Part shown: positions 22,521 through 34,402 of the stretch, piece after piece
Layout of the letters: each line of letters opens with the position of its first letter
How positions within the stretch are numbered: position 1 is the stretch's first letter
Source of the DNA: Sympetrum striolatum
Taxonomy: Eukaryota; Arthropoda; Insecta; Odonata; Libellulidae
Assembly (NCBI GenBank): GCA_947579665.1
Contig: OX388346.1
Span: 92,692,615-92,756,614, forward strand
Length of the DNA: 64,000 bases
Direction of reading: 5' to 3'
Notes under the pieces: generated by a model
What the model was told of the DNA's origin: nothing
The model's input: the letters and a program-made list of their open reading frames with translations, nothing else
The model's database searches: none
Position numbers and translations under genes: made by a program

Positions 22521-25500
22521 CGATGCACTTTCTCTATGTCCCCTTTTTACTTAGATGGTCCAAAGAGATTCAATTCAGCGTCTTTAAATGGCAGCACCGC
22601 CTTCCACCTGATATTCTACGAATAGGAGAGAAAGTCCATTACCATAAACAGAAGCTAGAATCCAGCGCCCTTTAATTTGAACACCACCAGAGATAAAACG
22701 GTCGAAAATTATCTTAAGGGTCGTATACTCTTTGGAACCGGAAGAACAGCCAGCGTGACGCTAAGCACGTCTTAAAGTCACGTGCAGCTACAAACCGGTT
22801 TTTCCTCCCATTGTAATCGGGTGCACCTCCGGTTAAAGTCCGTTGGACGGAAAGTGGGACGATGCGTAACAAATGAACAACGGCTGCGAGTAGATTATGA
22901 ACCGAGTGGAGAGAAAATTAAATACTCTCACATGAAGAAATGCACTATTGAATGTGTAAATTGCACATTTTTATGGATTAATTAACTTTATTTGCGGAAG
23001 GTTGACACAATGAATAATTATTTATTTATGAATGGTAAAGTTACTAAATTTTAGTTTCAAATACAGGGCATAAGGAAATAAAATCTTCCATACGAGGTAA
23101 AAACGTGGAATTTAAAAAAAAAGAAATTCTACAGGCATGAGATATAACGTATACTTATCTTCGTGTCAAAAGTCATACTATAAAAGTAAATGAAACAATA
23201 AATCTTTAAAGCGTAAGACATTGAAATTATATTTCTCTGTATCCATTGCCAAATAAAACTGAGCTACAATTCGCTGCGAAGTATTAAGAAACACAAATCT
23301 GTAGTATCTCAGTTCCCTGTAGTACACAACCCTTTAATGATATATACAACTGTTTTTTTCATAATCCGGATATTATTGCTGAAAATTTAAATTTGAGATT
23401 ATCCAAAACGTAGCAGATGGCGCACATTCCACCCAGAGCGAAGGTATCATTTTCCAGCGATTAATTGCCTCGACGGGGAGAGTCGAAGCAGGGACATTAG
23501 TATGCCATTAACGCCGCCACAGAAACAGACAATCAAGGGAACGGATTACTTCGCTCCGCGGATTCGCTTCTTTCAGACATATTACGAATTTTAAAATCCT
23601 TCGCCTGATTGTGGGACGAGAAGATCATCAACAAACAAGGGAAACACAATTACAAAGAACTCCGAGTTTGATAACTGAATTATGGCGAATGCAGAATAAT
23701 CTACCATGGCTGCAGTAGTTACACATAACTCTCACTCTAATCATCTCGATTCTTTTAATAAAACCTCATACTGGGTTTGAGGTAATTTCGAAAGTTGTTC
23801 CACTAATGTAATTAATTTCATAAATTTAGACAGATGAAGTGCCGCAGCGAAATTAGGATACTTTTTGTAGAGGCAGTTGCGAGAGGGGAATGCTGATTGA
23901 ATGGAATTTACGATTCGAAAATCCTGCAAAGTGAATTAGTTAATTTGGAATAAACAAAATCCTCTGTGATAAGTACAAAAAGGGCGCTTTTCTAACTTTG
24001 GATGTACGGAAAGGATAGATGAAAACGTTACAACAATCATAGTAATAGACAATGAGAAGTTGAATGTTTTGGAATGGTAAGAGGAAAGAATAAGCAGAGA
24101 TTACGGTGAATGATGCCCTAATGAGTAAGGACTAGAGTCTTTAAAATTACGTAGAATATAAAAGAATACCTGGATGTGTCCGAGAACTGAAATGGTGTAC
24201 ATTGATAAATTATTAGCTGAAAGGAAGCTTGCTGATCCCTAAAGTTACTAACGTGATTGTAATTTAAAAAAGTATATCTATAAAATGGAAGAGAAAACAA
24301 AATATCATCTCAGATTAAAAGTGATTGCATTTAAGATATCATAAAATATCGATGGTAGACTTTAAGATACGTAAAAAAAGAGCAGCGGTTTATTCAAATT
24401 TAAGAAAAGTCGATTAATAGATAACTAGGAAGAAAGAATTAAAAAACTTGACGGAAAAGGATTTGTAGTCCCCATTTTTCTCGGAGGGCAAAATGAATCA
24501 ATATTGAGCTTTGGAAATAGATCTATCAGTTAAACTTGGTTGCTGAAATCCATTTTGAAAGCACGGTAATTGAAATTTCTATAGTTCAGTACGTATTTAT
24601 TTTTCAATTCTATAAATTAAAGATCACAGGAAGAAAACAATTAATATTTAAATTGTTAAGGCATTGGAAAGAGGTTACATTCTTCGTTACTATATAAACT
24701 CTAAGTTGATTTCGTCTTCAGATGATTATGCCTTAGGATCCAAAGACAATGACCAAAGGTTCTTAGCATATCTAGATTATTGGAGATTAAAAGATTGTAA
24801 AAAATAAACTATAGTATCTGATCTAATCTCTTCCCACGGATAATGACAGGAGACAAACGTCAGTGTCTGGAAATAGATCATTTCGGTCACCGCAATCGAT
24901 TCGCAATTTATTCGTGACCTCCAATGCGACACTCACCGCCTTGCAACCCTATCATTTCAAAACCGAGATTTCCTTTTTCACGAATTTCCATTCATTTCCC
25001 CGCAATGACGAACAATCGTAAGATGACAGATTCGCTCTTCTGGGCGTGATTTATGTCCACACTCATTATACTGAAGGCCAATAAGAAGAAGGCCTGCGCA
25101 TAACTTCGTGGAATGACGAGAGAAGTCTTTTTACAACATGCAACGCCTTTCCCACACATACATCACGGCTTTCCGCATTTTTTCGTGACATCCTAGTCAA
25201 TAGTACGGCTTTCGCGATGTCACGCCTTGCAGCTAAGCTGCTCGTACCTTTCCAATAACTGAGCGTTGGAACAGTATGACCCAATTCCCATTATTGTTAA
25301 GGATAACCCAAGGGGCACAAAACCGAGTAAGCAGGCACTTTATTTGCATCGGATACTCAGCTATTTTCTTGTACACAAACTTGGGAACAATGGAGGTCAC
25401 TGCTCAGCCAGGAACACCTTCGGAAGTTGAGAAAATTGGGGGCGCTCTGGGAAGACTAACTCACCTTAAAAGAGAAAATAGAAACAATTGTCAAAAATTT

Positions 25501-25650
25501 GATGAATTTTAAATAAATCATTTAACTTAAAATATTTATATTATATTATAAATCTATAATTATATTATTCAATAAATTAGATTAACTACCAATTATGTAC
25601 TAATCTATTTATGATATCTTGGCTAAACCTTCTTCTACCAAATGCTGATG
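22521..25650. other. AT-rich stretch, no gene recognised
   Basis: Frames such as plus 22782-22985, minus 23741-23929, minus 25066-25284 and plus 25276-25512 carry no recognised motif. There are no element ends. Confidence 0.55.
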
Positions 25651-25654
25651 AAAC

Positions 25655-25800
25655 AAATTTTACCGAACAACCTTCTAGTAGTACTATTGTTAAAGGTATT
25701 GCGACAGCTTCGGTGAAATTGGCACATGGACTTCCACCGGGAATGGAACCCGAGACCAATTTCTCCAAATCTGAGCCTGTTGCCCACTAGGCTATCCCTA
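25655..25800 (-). mobile_element. tRNA-headed SINE-like repeat, minus copy
   Basis: Read on the minus strand, it opens with ATAGCCTAGTGGGCAACAGG (box-A-like), followed about 30 nt later by GGGTTCCATTCCC (box B, one change from GGTTCGAATCC). The body GGAAGTCCATGTGCCAATTT and a CTTTAACAATA..ACTACTA stretch match the plus copies at 31780 and 45639. The tRNA promoter plus shared tail marks a SINE rather than a functional tRNA. Confidence 0.65.
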
Positions 25801-26109
25801 CTTATCCAAGAAGTCTGAGCCTATAATTAATCAATGAAGTTGTATTTCTATATATTGAACGAAGTGTAATTTCTATCATATTTTTATCTAAATCTTTCTC
25901 TTAACTAAGGTTTGCGAAAAGAAAAATGAAAAAGGTCAGTATTTGCTTTAATGCTGACACTCATTGACTGAAAATTTATTAAAATTCCACAAAAATGACA
26001 CATGTTAAAACACGATGAATATGAGCTCATATATTTGAGCTAAATGGTTGAAATTTATAAAATTAAGCGAGGAAAGGGTAAAGGCTAATTGCTCATAAGG
26101 GCGTGCACC

Positions 26110-26290
26110 CAGGAAAAATACCAAGGAAAAACTTACTTGAAAAAAGTCTAACATGGCCGGGAAACGAAGCCGGGATCTTCCTCTGTCCGGGAGGCTGCCT
26201 TAACCACTAGGCTACCGAGACAGAAAATTTTTGTTACCGAGACAACAAATTGTTGTCTCGGTAGCCTATTGGTCTCAAGACCGTTTTTCC
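26110..26290. mobile_element. foldback of tRNA-like SINE heads
   Basis: On the minus strand 26215-26155 reads GTAGCCTAGTGGTTAAGGC and then CCCGGCTTCGTTTCCCGG, a box A and box B like a tRNA head. On the plus strand 26251-26281 gives TCTCGGTAGCCTATTGGTC, the same head in opposite orientation. The centre is a perfect 13-bp stem (26235-26247 and 26251-26263) around a 3-nt loop. AAGGAAAAAC near 26123 is answered by its complement near 26284. It is a head-to-head truncated pair. Confidence 0.6.
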
Positions 26291-26299
26291 TTGGCAAAA

Positions 26300-28240
26300 T
26301 TAAGCGTATATTACTTCTTAATCTTTATCATCGAGTCCATGTAATAATTCAACTACTCCCATTTTCATGATTCTTACACGTATTTTTATGACCTACATGC
26401 ATTATATGCTCTCCGTCAAAGTTATTCGCTCAAATATTTTTGTTTCTTCAAATTGATAAATATTCTTTGTGAAGTTTCTTAGACGGGAGATCAGTAAATA
26501 GTTAAATCTAAACAGTTAAATAGTAAATAGTTTAATAGCAACAAATAAATAATTAAAACTCCCTAAAAAATCTCAATACTTATCAATAGACAAACATTGG
26601 TTCATTTTGCGCTACTTAAATAATTTGAACTCTTCGGATATTTACCTCTTTTTATCTGTGCAAATCTGTGCAAATGTGCAAAAATTATCTCGCTAAATAA
26701 GGATCCTTTCGTTCGCAAGCAATGCAGTGCTCTCTGTAAAAGTCTTTCGCCGATGTTAAATAGTCGCTGTCGTCGACGCCGCAGAAGTGGCGTGTAGCGA
26801 TAAATGGGCAATCGTTGATGCAGAACCTACTTTAATATTAATAGACTCGTCAATAATTTGATGAACATTCTAATGGAACTGCGACCGCAGCAAATTAATT
26901 ATCCAAGGAATAAATGCGTGGATATTCGGAGCTAAATGAGGAGGAACGTCTTTTGTTTGCTCCCGAAAACAGCTATTTTCGCAAAACACAATTTTCTTCT
27001 CCAAAAAAAGAATGATAAATACGTTTTCCATACTTAGGACTTTGACGCTGGTGGTGATTTTATGATTGGACAATGGTAAGCAATTGGATGATGCTAAACG
27101 TCAAAGGAAAACCTTTAAATACTGTTATTCTAGGACCTGATTAACAAATGATTTTTACTAAAATCGCAATTTTGAGATTCACTGTCATATACGTCATTTT
27201 CCTACTTGTGCTCTTCAAAATGAAAAGGAAAACCAAAACGGTTACTTGTGATTTCTTGTCTTCTTTTCGGAAAACAATGTTTATTTATATTTATCTTCAT
27301 TTAAGCTTTTTCTCGGACTTATCAACTTTCAATATTCATCAATTTATTCTCAATACTTTTGTCTCGCGTTGAACGCCATACAAATGCTTCAAGAATTATA
27401 AGACCTCATTTCGTGGGAAGAAATACCAACACGAGGCAATAGGGAATTTCCGACCGCAGGAGAAAGATAGAGTAGGGAAACCAGATTAATGAGGGCAGGG
27501 AATGGGGAAAGGGATAAAATTTACACGAATCCAGGTAACGAAGGCCTAGAGAACGAAACAAAGTTGAAACGGACAGGAAGTTAGAGGAAGTTGGCGAAGG
27601 GCTGTTTTTAAGGCGCCCTGAGGAGGAAAAGGGGAAGATTGAAGGCGTCCGAAAGAGGTAAAAAGAGGGAGGATTTAAAGTCACAGAAGATTGATTAAGC
27701 AGAGCTGTTTACTCTACGTACGAATGCACGTCCGCTAAATGGAAACAAATCGCACCACGGATAAGAGCTTCGAATGAGGTATTAAGTCTGAGGGCGCCAT
27801 CTTAAGTGCTTTACGTCCATCGCATTTAGAGTGTCGAAATGACGCGGTTAACCACGATCAGAAGTATATTTGAGAACATACGGCTGTTTCACCAACAGAT
27901 TGTAGTTTACTAAATTTAAACTAAATTTTCATTTTTTATTTCAAGAAAATCTTACTGAAATATGACAATTTAATTATATTTACATCGGAAAATGATATAA
28001 TTTTAACGGTGGTAGATGATGATGATTTCCAACACCGCATACCTCACGAATAAGAATGATTTTATTAATAGGATCTCAATAAAATAATTTGATAGCCATT
28101 CTGTAAAAATAATTTCAACAAAGTATATTTTACGAAAAAAATTCAAGCTTCAAAGTAAAACAAAATTATTCAAATATGTCAAATTCAAAATATCAAATGA
28201 TGAAATATAATGATATATTAACAAAAATACATATGTTATT
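26300..28240. other. unassigned sequence with a purine-rich tract
   Basis: No motif was recognised in the small frames. At 27405-27690 the plus strand is strongly purine-rich (G/A), which opens a long low-complexity minus frame that I do not consider real. Confidence 0.5.
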
Positions 28241-28249
28241 AAAGAAGGT

Positions 28250-28372
28250 TTAGAACCGGAGTACTCGACCTTTTTAGGAGCTCGGGTACCCAAGGGCGTT
28301 TCAGAAAGCGAAGCGGGCACCACGTAACCTTTTCCGTCCAGGGTGATATTCAGGCCATCCTTTGGCAATGTT
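28250..28372 (-). other. candidate host exon, function unknown
   Basis: On the minus strand the frame reads VITLPKDGLNITLDGKGYVV followed by PASLSETPLGTRAPKKVEYS. Base composition is clearly richer in G+C than the flanks, and the residues look like a genuine soluble extracellular or structural protein segment rather than a chance frame. A possible splice acceptor (TTAACTAG) precedes it. No convincing GT donor follows, and the frame runs on into AT-rich, hydrophobic chance codons. No family is recognised. It could equally be a pseudogene piece. Confidence 0.25.
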
Positions 28373-28668
28373 ATCACTTTGCTAGTTAATCGTTGGCCGT
28401 TTGAAAAAAACGCTCCTTTGTAAATGAGATCGAAAATATCACAACGTATATAACTTCATGACAACTTCATAGCGTGGGAGGGCCTTTATCTCCGAAGAAG
28501 AGTTGATTACGGGGAGTAAATCTGGTATGAAGGTTGTCACTGCATGTGCACCTCTGCGTTCCTAAAAGTAGCATTTAGTCATTGATTACGGGGAATTTGA
28601 TACCCGGATAAGCTGAGCCAAGCTGAATCTTCGCATTCGCATTGAGAACAATAAAGATACGCGAATTA

Positions 28669-28985
28669 TTAATCTGTTACAGAGGCAGAGAATCGACAGA
28701 GGCCATAAGGGGGATATAGTTTAGACACGGCATCACCCCCCATGTTTACGAAACTCAAGACCAGGCCAACCAAGTTTCTGAGCCCTTCCTCGCCTATCCT
28801 CCACTCCATCACTACTGGTGCAATCCCAAGAAATACTGTGGCAGCAAATAAAAAAATATTTATTTTAGCGAAGCTTTGTGGGCTCTGTGCTTCGGGCATC
28901 CCTGTGCCCGCAGGCATCAGGCCGAGTATCCCGGATTTAGAAGAACTGTGGTGGATAATTTTAGGGAGAATATGACAGGTAAAAA
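28669..28985 (-). other. candidate exon, weakly chemoreceptor-like
   Basis: The minus frame reads through ILPKIIHHSSSKSGILGLMP, then SFAKINIFLFAATVFLGIAP and VVMEWRIGEEGLRNLVGLVL, ending SKLYPPYG..SVTD at a stop. Two hydrophobic stretches (around FLFAATVFLGIAP and LVGLVLSFV) with an acidic residue between them resemble the first two membrane segments of insect odorant receptors. This is only pattern resemblance. No conserved signature is present because the family is defined by its C-terminus. The stop comes without a visible donor site. It could be a receptor exon, a pseudogene or a chance frame. Confidence 0.22.
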
Positions 28986-29159
28986 TGCTCTCTTCCTTAA
29001 CCCCCTTGTTCCTTGTTATCGACAGTTCTTACAATAGAAAGTCAGGTGTCAAGCCGTAATTAAAGAGACCTAAAAGGGTCTGGTACCGCCAACTGAACTC
29101 GAAATGTGTCACATACGAGATATCAGTAACATAAGGTACGAGCGGAATGCACATTAGCG

Positions 29160-29480
29160 TCCGAAAATCCCCTTAAGGTGAGGGACATACACGGAATACG
29201 TAGGGATAAGAAGGCGAATGACATTAAAGGAGAAAGAAATGAGAAACGACGATAGGTGGAGGGGGAAAAGGGTCAGGTGGACGAAGGAGGGGAAAGAGAA
29301 AATAAAGTGGAAACAGCAGTAAGGAGGCGATAAATCTCTGGAGGAAGAGAAGACAAAGGAGATAAGAGAGGAAGGAAAGAGAGGAGGTGGAAACGGTTGA
29401 AAAATGGAGGGAAAAGGGAAAGATAGATAAGTGGAATGAATGAGAAATGAGGAGGATAACTTTCCCTTTAAGATTCCACC
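29160..29480 (+). repeat. purine-rich tract
   Basis: About 250 nt (densest at 29225-29460) is overwhelmingly G and A on the plus strand. It opens two overlapping minus frames rich in F, S, P and L that are compositional artefacts. It could form triplex DNA but has no known role. Confidence 0.6.
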
Positions 29481-29714
29481 CAAAAATCATTTTTGAAATT
29501 CAAGATGCCTAAGAGAGCTTGGAAATCTCATTTTGCAACTTCTATTCTGGGTGAAAAAGGTGGTCTAGCGATGTAAAGAGAACAGGGGTAGAATTCCTTG
29601 GTATTTCGTTAATTATAAATAAGCAACAATCAATCATATTTAAATTGACTAAGTTAAAAACATTCAGACATAGCTAACCGTCCTGATGCATGATCGTTAA
29701 TGAACTGTACCTGG

Positions 29715-29791
29715 AAAAAGGATGTTCGGCAAAGTAGCTTAATTGATTAAGAGCAGAAAGATCTGGAACATCAATTCTCAATCCTTTTAAG
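29715..29791 (+). other. weak tRNA-like sequence beside a MITE
   Basis: GTAGCTTAATTGATTAAGAGCA resembles a tRNA D-arm and box A. It is followed by ATCTGGAACATCAATTCTC, a degraded box B position. The hAT MITE at 29792 inserted immediately after. The resemblance is weak. Confidence 0.25.
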
Positions 29792-30109
29792 CAGAGTTTC
29801 CCAAACTATGTTCCGCGGAACACCGGTGTTCCGCTGAACCTGAATAGGTGTTCCGCGACAATTTGGAGTGTCAATGGAGAATTGGAGAATAAAAGTCATT
29901 AAATACTTTATTGATTCATATTTTAAGTTTTTATTACAATATTATAGTTTTATATTTTAAAATAATTACCAAACAAATAATTTGTTGTAATTAAGTCATA
30001 TTTTAAATTTTACAAGTAGAATTACCTAACCTAAAAATAAGCTTAGTGTTCCGTTAAACTTCCCAGGTTTGCGAAGTGTTCCATTGCAGAAAAAGTTTGG
30101 GAAACCCTG
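29792..30109. mobile_element. hAT-type MITE, copy 3
   Basis: A 318-bp element in the opposite orientation to copies 1 and 2. It starts CAGAGTTTCCCAAACT and ends AGTTTGGGAAACCCTG. The target duplication is a perfect 8 bp, cttttaag, at 29784-29791 and 30110-30117. It carries a strong GGAACACCGGTGTTCC palindrome near 29817 and an AT-rich interior with no coding frame. Confidence 0.95.
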
Positions 30110-30579
30110 CTTTTAAGGAATAATGATTTATTTCTTCAATTTTCTAGGGAAAAATAATTTTACCCTTTCTTAGAAAATGTATATTAGCTTAACACTAAAC
30201 CGTGATGAAAGGGGAAGAAACTAGTGAGCTCAACGCGTTCAGAATGCACCTTCACAAATAGGCGTGATTCCGAAGTTAAATATATCCAAAATATATTCCT
30301 CTGTCTCAGGAATAATTGTAAATTTAAGGTATCAACACATCCCTTTAAATTTCTTGATGATGAATTTAAACTTTATAATTATGCTGTAATATGGATGTAG
30401 AAGATATTAATCAGCTACCAAAAATTCCGGAGTATTTATAATGAACGTAAATTGCTACTTTGAGGGGCCAATCGAAAAATTTCCATTTCGAAATGATACA
30501 TGAGTACAACAAGCAATAAAAACTTGAAAAGGAAGATAAGCGAGGATTTCCTCAAGATTTACTTTTATCTATGTATATA

Positions 30580-30800
30580 ATAAATCTGTAGAGGGATTCG
30601 TGTCTGTACATTGATCTGATTTCAAAAAAAGTTGTATTGCTGGATACTAGGGTTGTTCCCGAGTCCGAAACACGTTTTATAAATTTTCACGTCTGTCTGT
30701 CTGGATGTTACAGCATCACTCAAAAACTATTCAACCGATTTTGATGAAATTTGGTATGATGGTCATTTTTCATCCGACTTGTAACATAGGCTACCATTTA
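30580..30800 (+). repeat. arthropod-type dispersed repeat module
   Basis: It contains CGTCTGTCTGTCTGGATGTT followed by AACCGATTTTGATGAAATTT and GGTATGATGG, then ACATAGGCTACC. Combined modules of this kind occur in many arthropod repeats. The ends and class cannot be set here, and no coding capacity is seen. Confidence 0.4.
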
Positions 30801-31779
30801 TTTGCCTAGCTGTCTCCAGTTCGTCCCCAGTCGGGATCAAAAATCTATTTCATGCTATAACTCTAAAGCTAAATATTTTCAAAATCTCAAAATTCGTACA
30901 ATATTAAAAGTCTCCGCTGCGCAAATTTTAGGCTACTTTTTGTTGACCCAACTGTACTCGGTTCGACTCCAGATAGTCGAAGAGTTTCCATAAGAAATAC
31001 ATGGAAAAATTTTTTTATCATTTGCAGGGTACTTTTCTTTAATAAAATTAAATTAGAAATAATGTTCGTAGGAAACTAAAACTAACACCAAAACAAAGTA
31101 AATGGAAGAGAAGTATTATCGCTCGTTCGTTACAGAAGTCCTTCCGTAAATTTACCTTGGAATCGAATATCTTTCAGCCAAAAAAATGAGGAAAGATGAA
31201 ACTCGGGGAGAAAGTTTGTAGCAGAATATTTATAAAAAGGTTTTCCGAGCTTGAATAATCGGTTCCAAAGGGGCTCACTCTACGGCTTCAGGGTCGTGTT
31301 TGTTTCACCTCATGCATTTTCCTGAAGATACGCGGTCTCAGGAGTACCACTTCTGTTTTCTTTTCCGCGGAATGCCCCTCGGGGCCTTAGGGTAAAAAGA
31401 GCATCCTCGCGGAAGAATACAGCAATAAGATTTTCCACAAAAAAGATGAACTCATTCCTTGAATACGTAAACACCTCCTTGAGTAAGGAAATCTTGTATT
31501 GAAGAAATAAAACTTGTAAATTTTCCACACTATTTTTTACTACACTAAAATGCCAAAGTTTTATTACACTTACTTACGCTAAAATTTACAGGTTTTATTT
31601 CTACATTACTTTAATGGCTTTCCACAAGGTAACGCCTGATCATCTAGATTTCAGAAGGAAATCTTATTTTATTGAGAATTTAAAAACTTGCTAACTTCAA
31701 ATAGGCATCATCGAAGCCACTATCCTGAGAGGCAAGGGCAGAATTTTCTCTCTTAAATTAAAAGGTGAAACACAACAAC
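30801..31779. other. unassigned sequence
   Basis: The frames plus 30802-30993 and minus 31310-31528 have no recognised motif. There are no element ends. Confidence 0.5.
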
Positions 31780-31915
31780 AGGGGCTCCCTGAAGTGGGCA
31801 GCGCGTTCAGCTTCGGTGGAAGCGGCCCCGGGTTCGATTCCCGTTGGAAGCCTATGTGCGCAATTTCCTGAGCCGTGAAAGTACTTTTGACAATTATACT
31901 ACTATTATGACGCGA
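31780..31915 (+). mobile_element. tRNA-headed SINE-like repeat, plus copy
   Basis: It opens with GGGGCTCCCTGAAGTGGGCA and GCGCGTTC (box A region) and has a textbook box B, GGGTTCGATTCCC, at 31830-31842. The tRNA-unrelated body AAGTACTTTTGACAATTATA and (CTA/ATT)-rich tail match the copy at 45639. The cloverleaf cannot be completed on the 3' side, so this is not a functional tRNA gene. Confidence 0.75.
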
Positions 31916-32404
31916 GGAAGATAAGGAAAAGGGATTCTAGTCGATTTGATTCATTTTTTCCGCCAACAACACTCGGAAGTAATGAATTAAGAAATTAAGT
32001 GAAAGGAATAATGTGCATGCACACTCCGAGTGCTCCGAGTAGATGTTGGCGTGTTTTGTAAAGATTTGCGAACCATAGAGCAGTCTAATGTTAAGTAATA
32101 AATGAAAATAGATTAAAAATAATGGAGACTTTAAGATCGAAAGACACGTAAAAACGAAATTAGAAGCTGCGTGAGAACGTTGCACGAGAGAATCAATGAA
32201 ATGGAACGCATCTCTCAAAGTCAACACAAATATCACCGCCAACATTAATTCACACAATTGCCTTATCAACGGTGAATTTTAAATTCCACAGCTATGAACG
32301 TTTGGTACAATACGAAAACTTAAGTTCAACTAGAGCAGCGAGCTTATAACATTATTAATGAATAAGATATCACTCGTGCAATCATCAAGTACTTCTGCGT
32401 AACG
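31916..32404. other. unassigned sequence
   Basis: A minus frame of 110 codons (31937-32269) is rich in L, F, I and S and has no recognised motif. It is probably a chance frame. Confidence 0.45.
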
Positions 32405-32414
32405 TGGCAACGTG

Positions 32415-32502
32415 AAGCTCAGGGCAGAGGAAATGGAAAGTACTTGGGGAGGCCTACATCCGAAGTCGGATTGAAAATGGCTGATGATGATGATGTCTAG
32501 AT
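32415..32502 (+). pseudogene. LINE 3' terminal coding remnant with (GAT)n tail
   Basis: Plus-strand frames read REEMESTWGG and, after a shift, AYIRSRIENG and stop, immediately followed by (TGA/GAT)n. The end of the ORF (family: DREKW..LVEAY) running straight into a trinucleotide tail is typical of one class of arthropod LINE. It may be the same class as the relic at 52235. Only the last tens of codons remain. Confidence 0.45.
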
Positions 32503-32509
32503 AAAATTA

Positions 32510-34275
32510 CCATAAAAATAATTACGAAATTAACGACACTTGTGCATTAAATATTGTTAAATAAAATATTATATAATATATACTGTACATAGAAACCTCT
32601 TTAGAGTTTATTTATGCGAAATAACACATCAAACTGTGGTTACTATTTGTAACTGAGAGCTATTAGTCAGAAAAGGAATTTTAGCAGTAATACGGCGTAT
32701 ATTAAGTAAGTCTCTCGAATCGCATGAACCCTGCGTTTCTCCGCGTCCATTTTTTCGTCCAACTGTCACTCTGGGACCTCAAATAGCGTCCAAGTCAACT
32801 CGAAGTTACGCTGAAATACGTAATATAAAGAAAAGAAAATTAGATTAGATCGGTCAAACTTGTAAAGCAAAGTTCTCGTCTCTCTTGAGCTACATAGTGA
32901 TCAGAATACGGCTCACGAATTTTCTTCTCTACGAGCAATTGGAATATGACGGTTTCTAGAGACCTACGACTGAGAGAATTCAACACCGTAATAAGCGCGT
33001 GGAATATATCCAAAGTTAGAATAACAAAATGTGGTACAGGTAAGTGCAGAGCAAATAAAGACAGGTGCAAACAGTTTATTCTAAAGCAAACGACTGCAAC
33101 AATGCAAAAATTGACCTCTGGGAAATTGGGTGGATACGATCACACTTTAAAAAGTAATATTTTCACCAAAATAACTCAAAAGGTTAAAAATCTATATTCT
33201 CATAAGGAAGACTATCCCAAATGCCTCAGGACCCTCGAGTTCAGAAGGTTCGCCGAGAAGGTCTTCAGAGGGGGAAAGCTAACAACCGACCACTCCTAAA
33301 ATCGGGAACTACTAAAGAAAAAGGCTTTGAAAATGAACAATCAAATTACGTATCTATCAATTTGCGCTCTAATTTTGAACATCCAAAGTAGAACTTCAAT
33401 AATTCCCAACCGGATTCGAAGGCACGAAAATTAAATTTCGAAGAACTGCTTTGAAAAATAAGTCGAAAAATATATCCTCCGAGCCGAAGATTTTGGGAAT
33501 AAGTAGAGTTTTTTCTTTAATCCTCGAGATCGAGATAATGCATAGGAAATACGTTCGTCAACATTGTATTTTTTCATCTACATAATTCAGACATTATGAT
33601 AAGTCAGAATATAGATTTGAACAATAAAATATTAAAATGGGAGCATAATTGCAAAGTGGAAACCTTTTCTCTTTGGAAGGCAATAACCAATTGGTCGTAC
33701 ATGAAAACATTATGATGCACTTGAAACAAGTTGTATGTACATGCAAAAATCATCCAAACAATGTATGCTTATGTAGTGAAACCAATTTTGTCGCGTTTTA
33801 CTTACGGAGGAGTTCCATTTTGAGTAGATTCCACAGAATGAGTTGAGCACCACTACAGACTATTCACCCCTAATCATGAGCGGGAAATACGCGGAGAAAA
33901 AGATTGGAGGAATAGGAAAATGCGTGATGCTAATGAGGTCACGGAGGCACGCATCACGCGTCTTTTAAGAACACGCAATCCCTCCCAAGGGACGCATTTC
34001 CAGGGGAACGCCCCCTCCGCCAAATGTACGACCCGCGGTCAAAGTATTTTCTCCTCCTCGACCGAAAATAAGTCCCAAGAGATTACCGAGAAAAGTTTCC
34101 GACAGAAAGAAGGAGCTTTTAATCGATCAGGTCGTTATTTTCATCGGAGGATTTTTTTTATTCTTCCCAAATCTCAAAACTCTCCCCTTTATATTTTTCG
34201 GCGGTGAACTTTCCACGTAATAAAACAGATCCTCCTCTGCGACCTGCAGATGAAAGCAGTATTCAGGTGATATCC
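32510..34275. other. unassigned sequence
   Basis: Two frames of about 100 codons (plus 32946-33299 and plus 33920-34207) were read. Neither contains a recognisable domain, signal peptide or repeat. The first is Lys-rich and could be a decayed coding piece, but I cannot support a call. Confidence 0.4.
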
Positions 34276-34284
34276 CAAACTCAA

Positions 34285-34402
34285 ATACAAACCAAAATCC
34301 TATTGGTTTTCTAATGGTTTATCGCTGCTTCCTATTGGTATTCCGTACATATTCCTGTTGGTATTAACCAAAACCCTATTGGTTTTCTAATGGTTTATAG
34401 CA
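34285..34402 (+). repeat. short tandem duplication
   Basis: ACCAAAA(T)CCTATTGGTTTTC and then TAATGGTTTAT occur at about 34291-34322 and again at about 34369-34400, about 80 bp apart. Weaker CCTATTGGTATT copies lie between them. Confidence 0.7.

Noticed and set aside
27406..27684. Minus frame of 92 codons
   Set aside because: Same compositional artefact; rich in S, F and P with no domain.
29154..29490. Two overlapping minus frames (109 and 88 codons)
   Set aside because: They are produced by the purine-rich plus strand, not by coding selection.
31780..31855. Functional tRNA gene
   Set aside because: Good box A and B, but the arms do not make a full cloverleaf and the same head plus body is repeated elsewhere, so it is a SINE.
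32946..33299. Plus frame of 117 codons, Lys-rich
   Set aside because: No domain, no signal and no homologous copy in the window; insufficient to call a gene.
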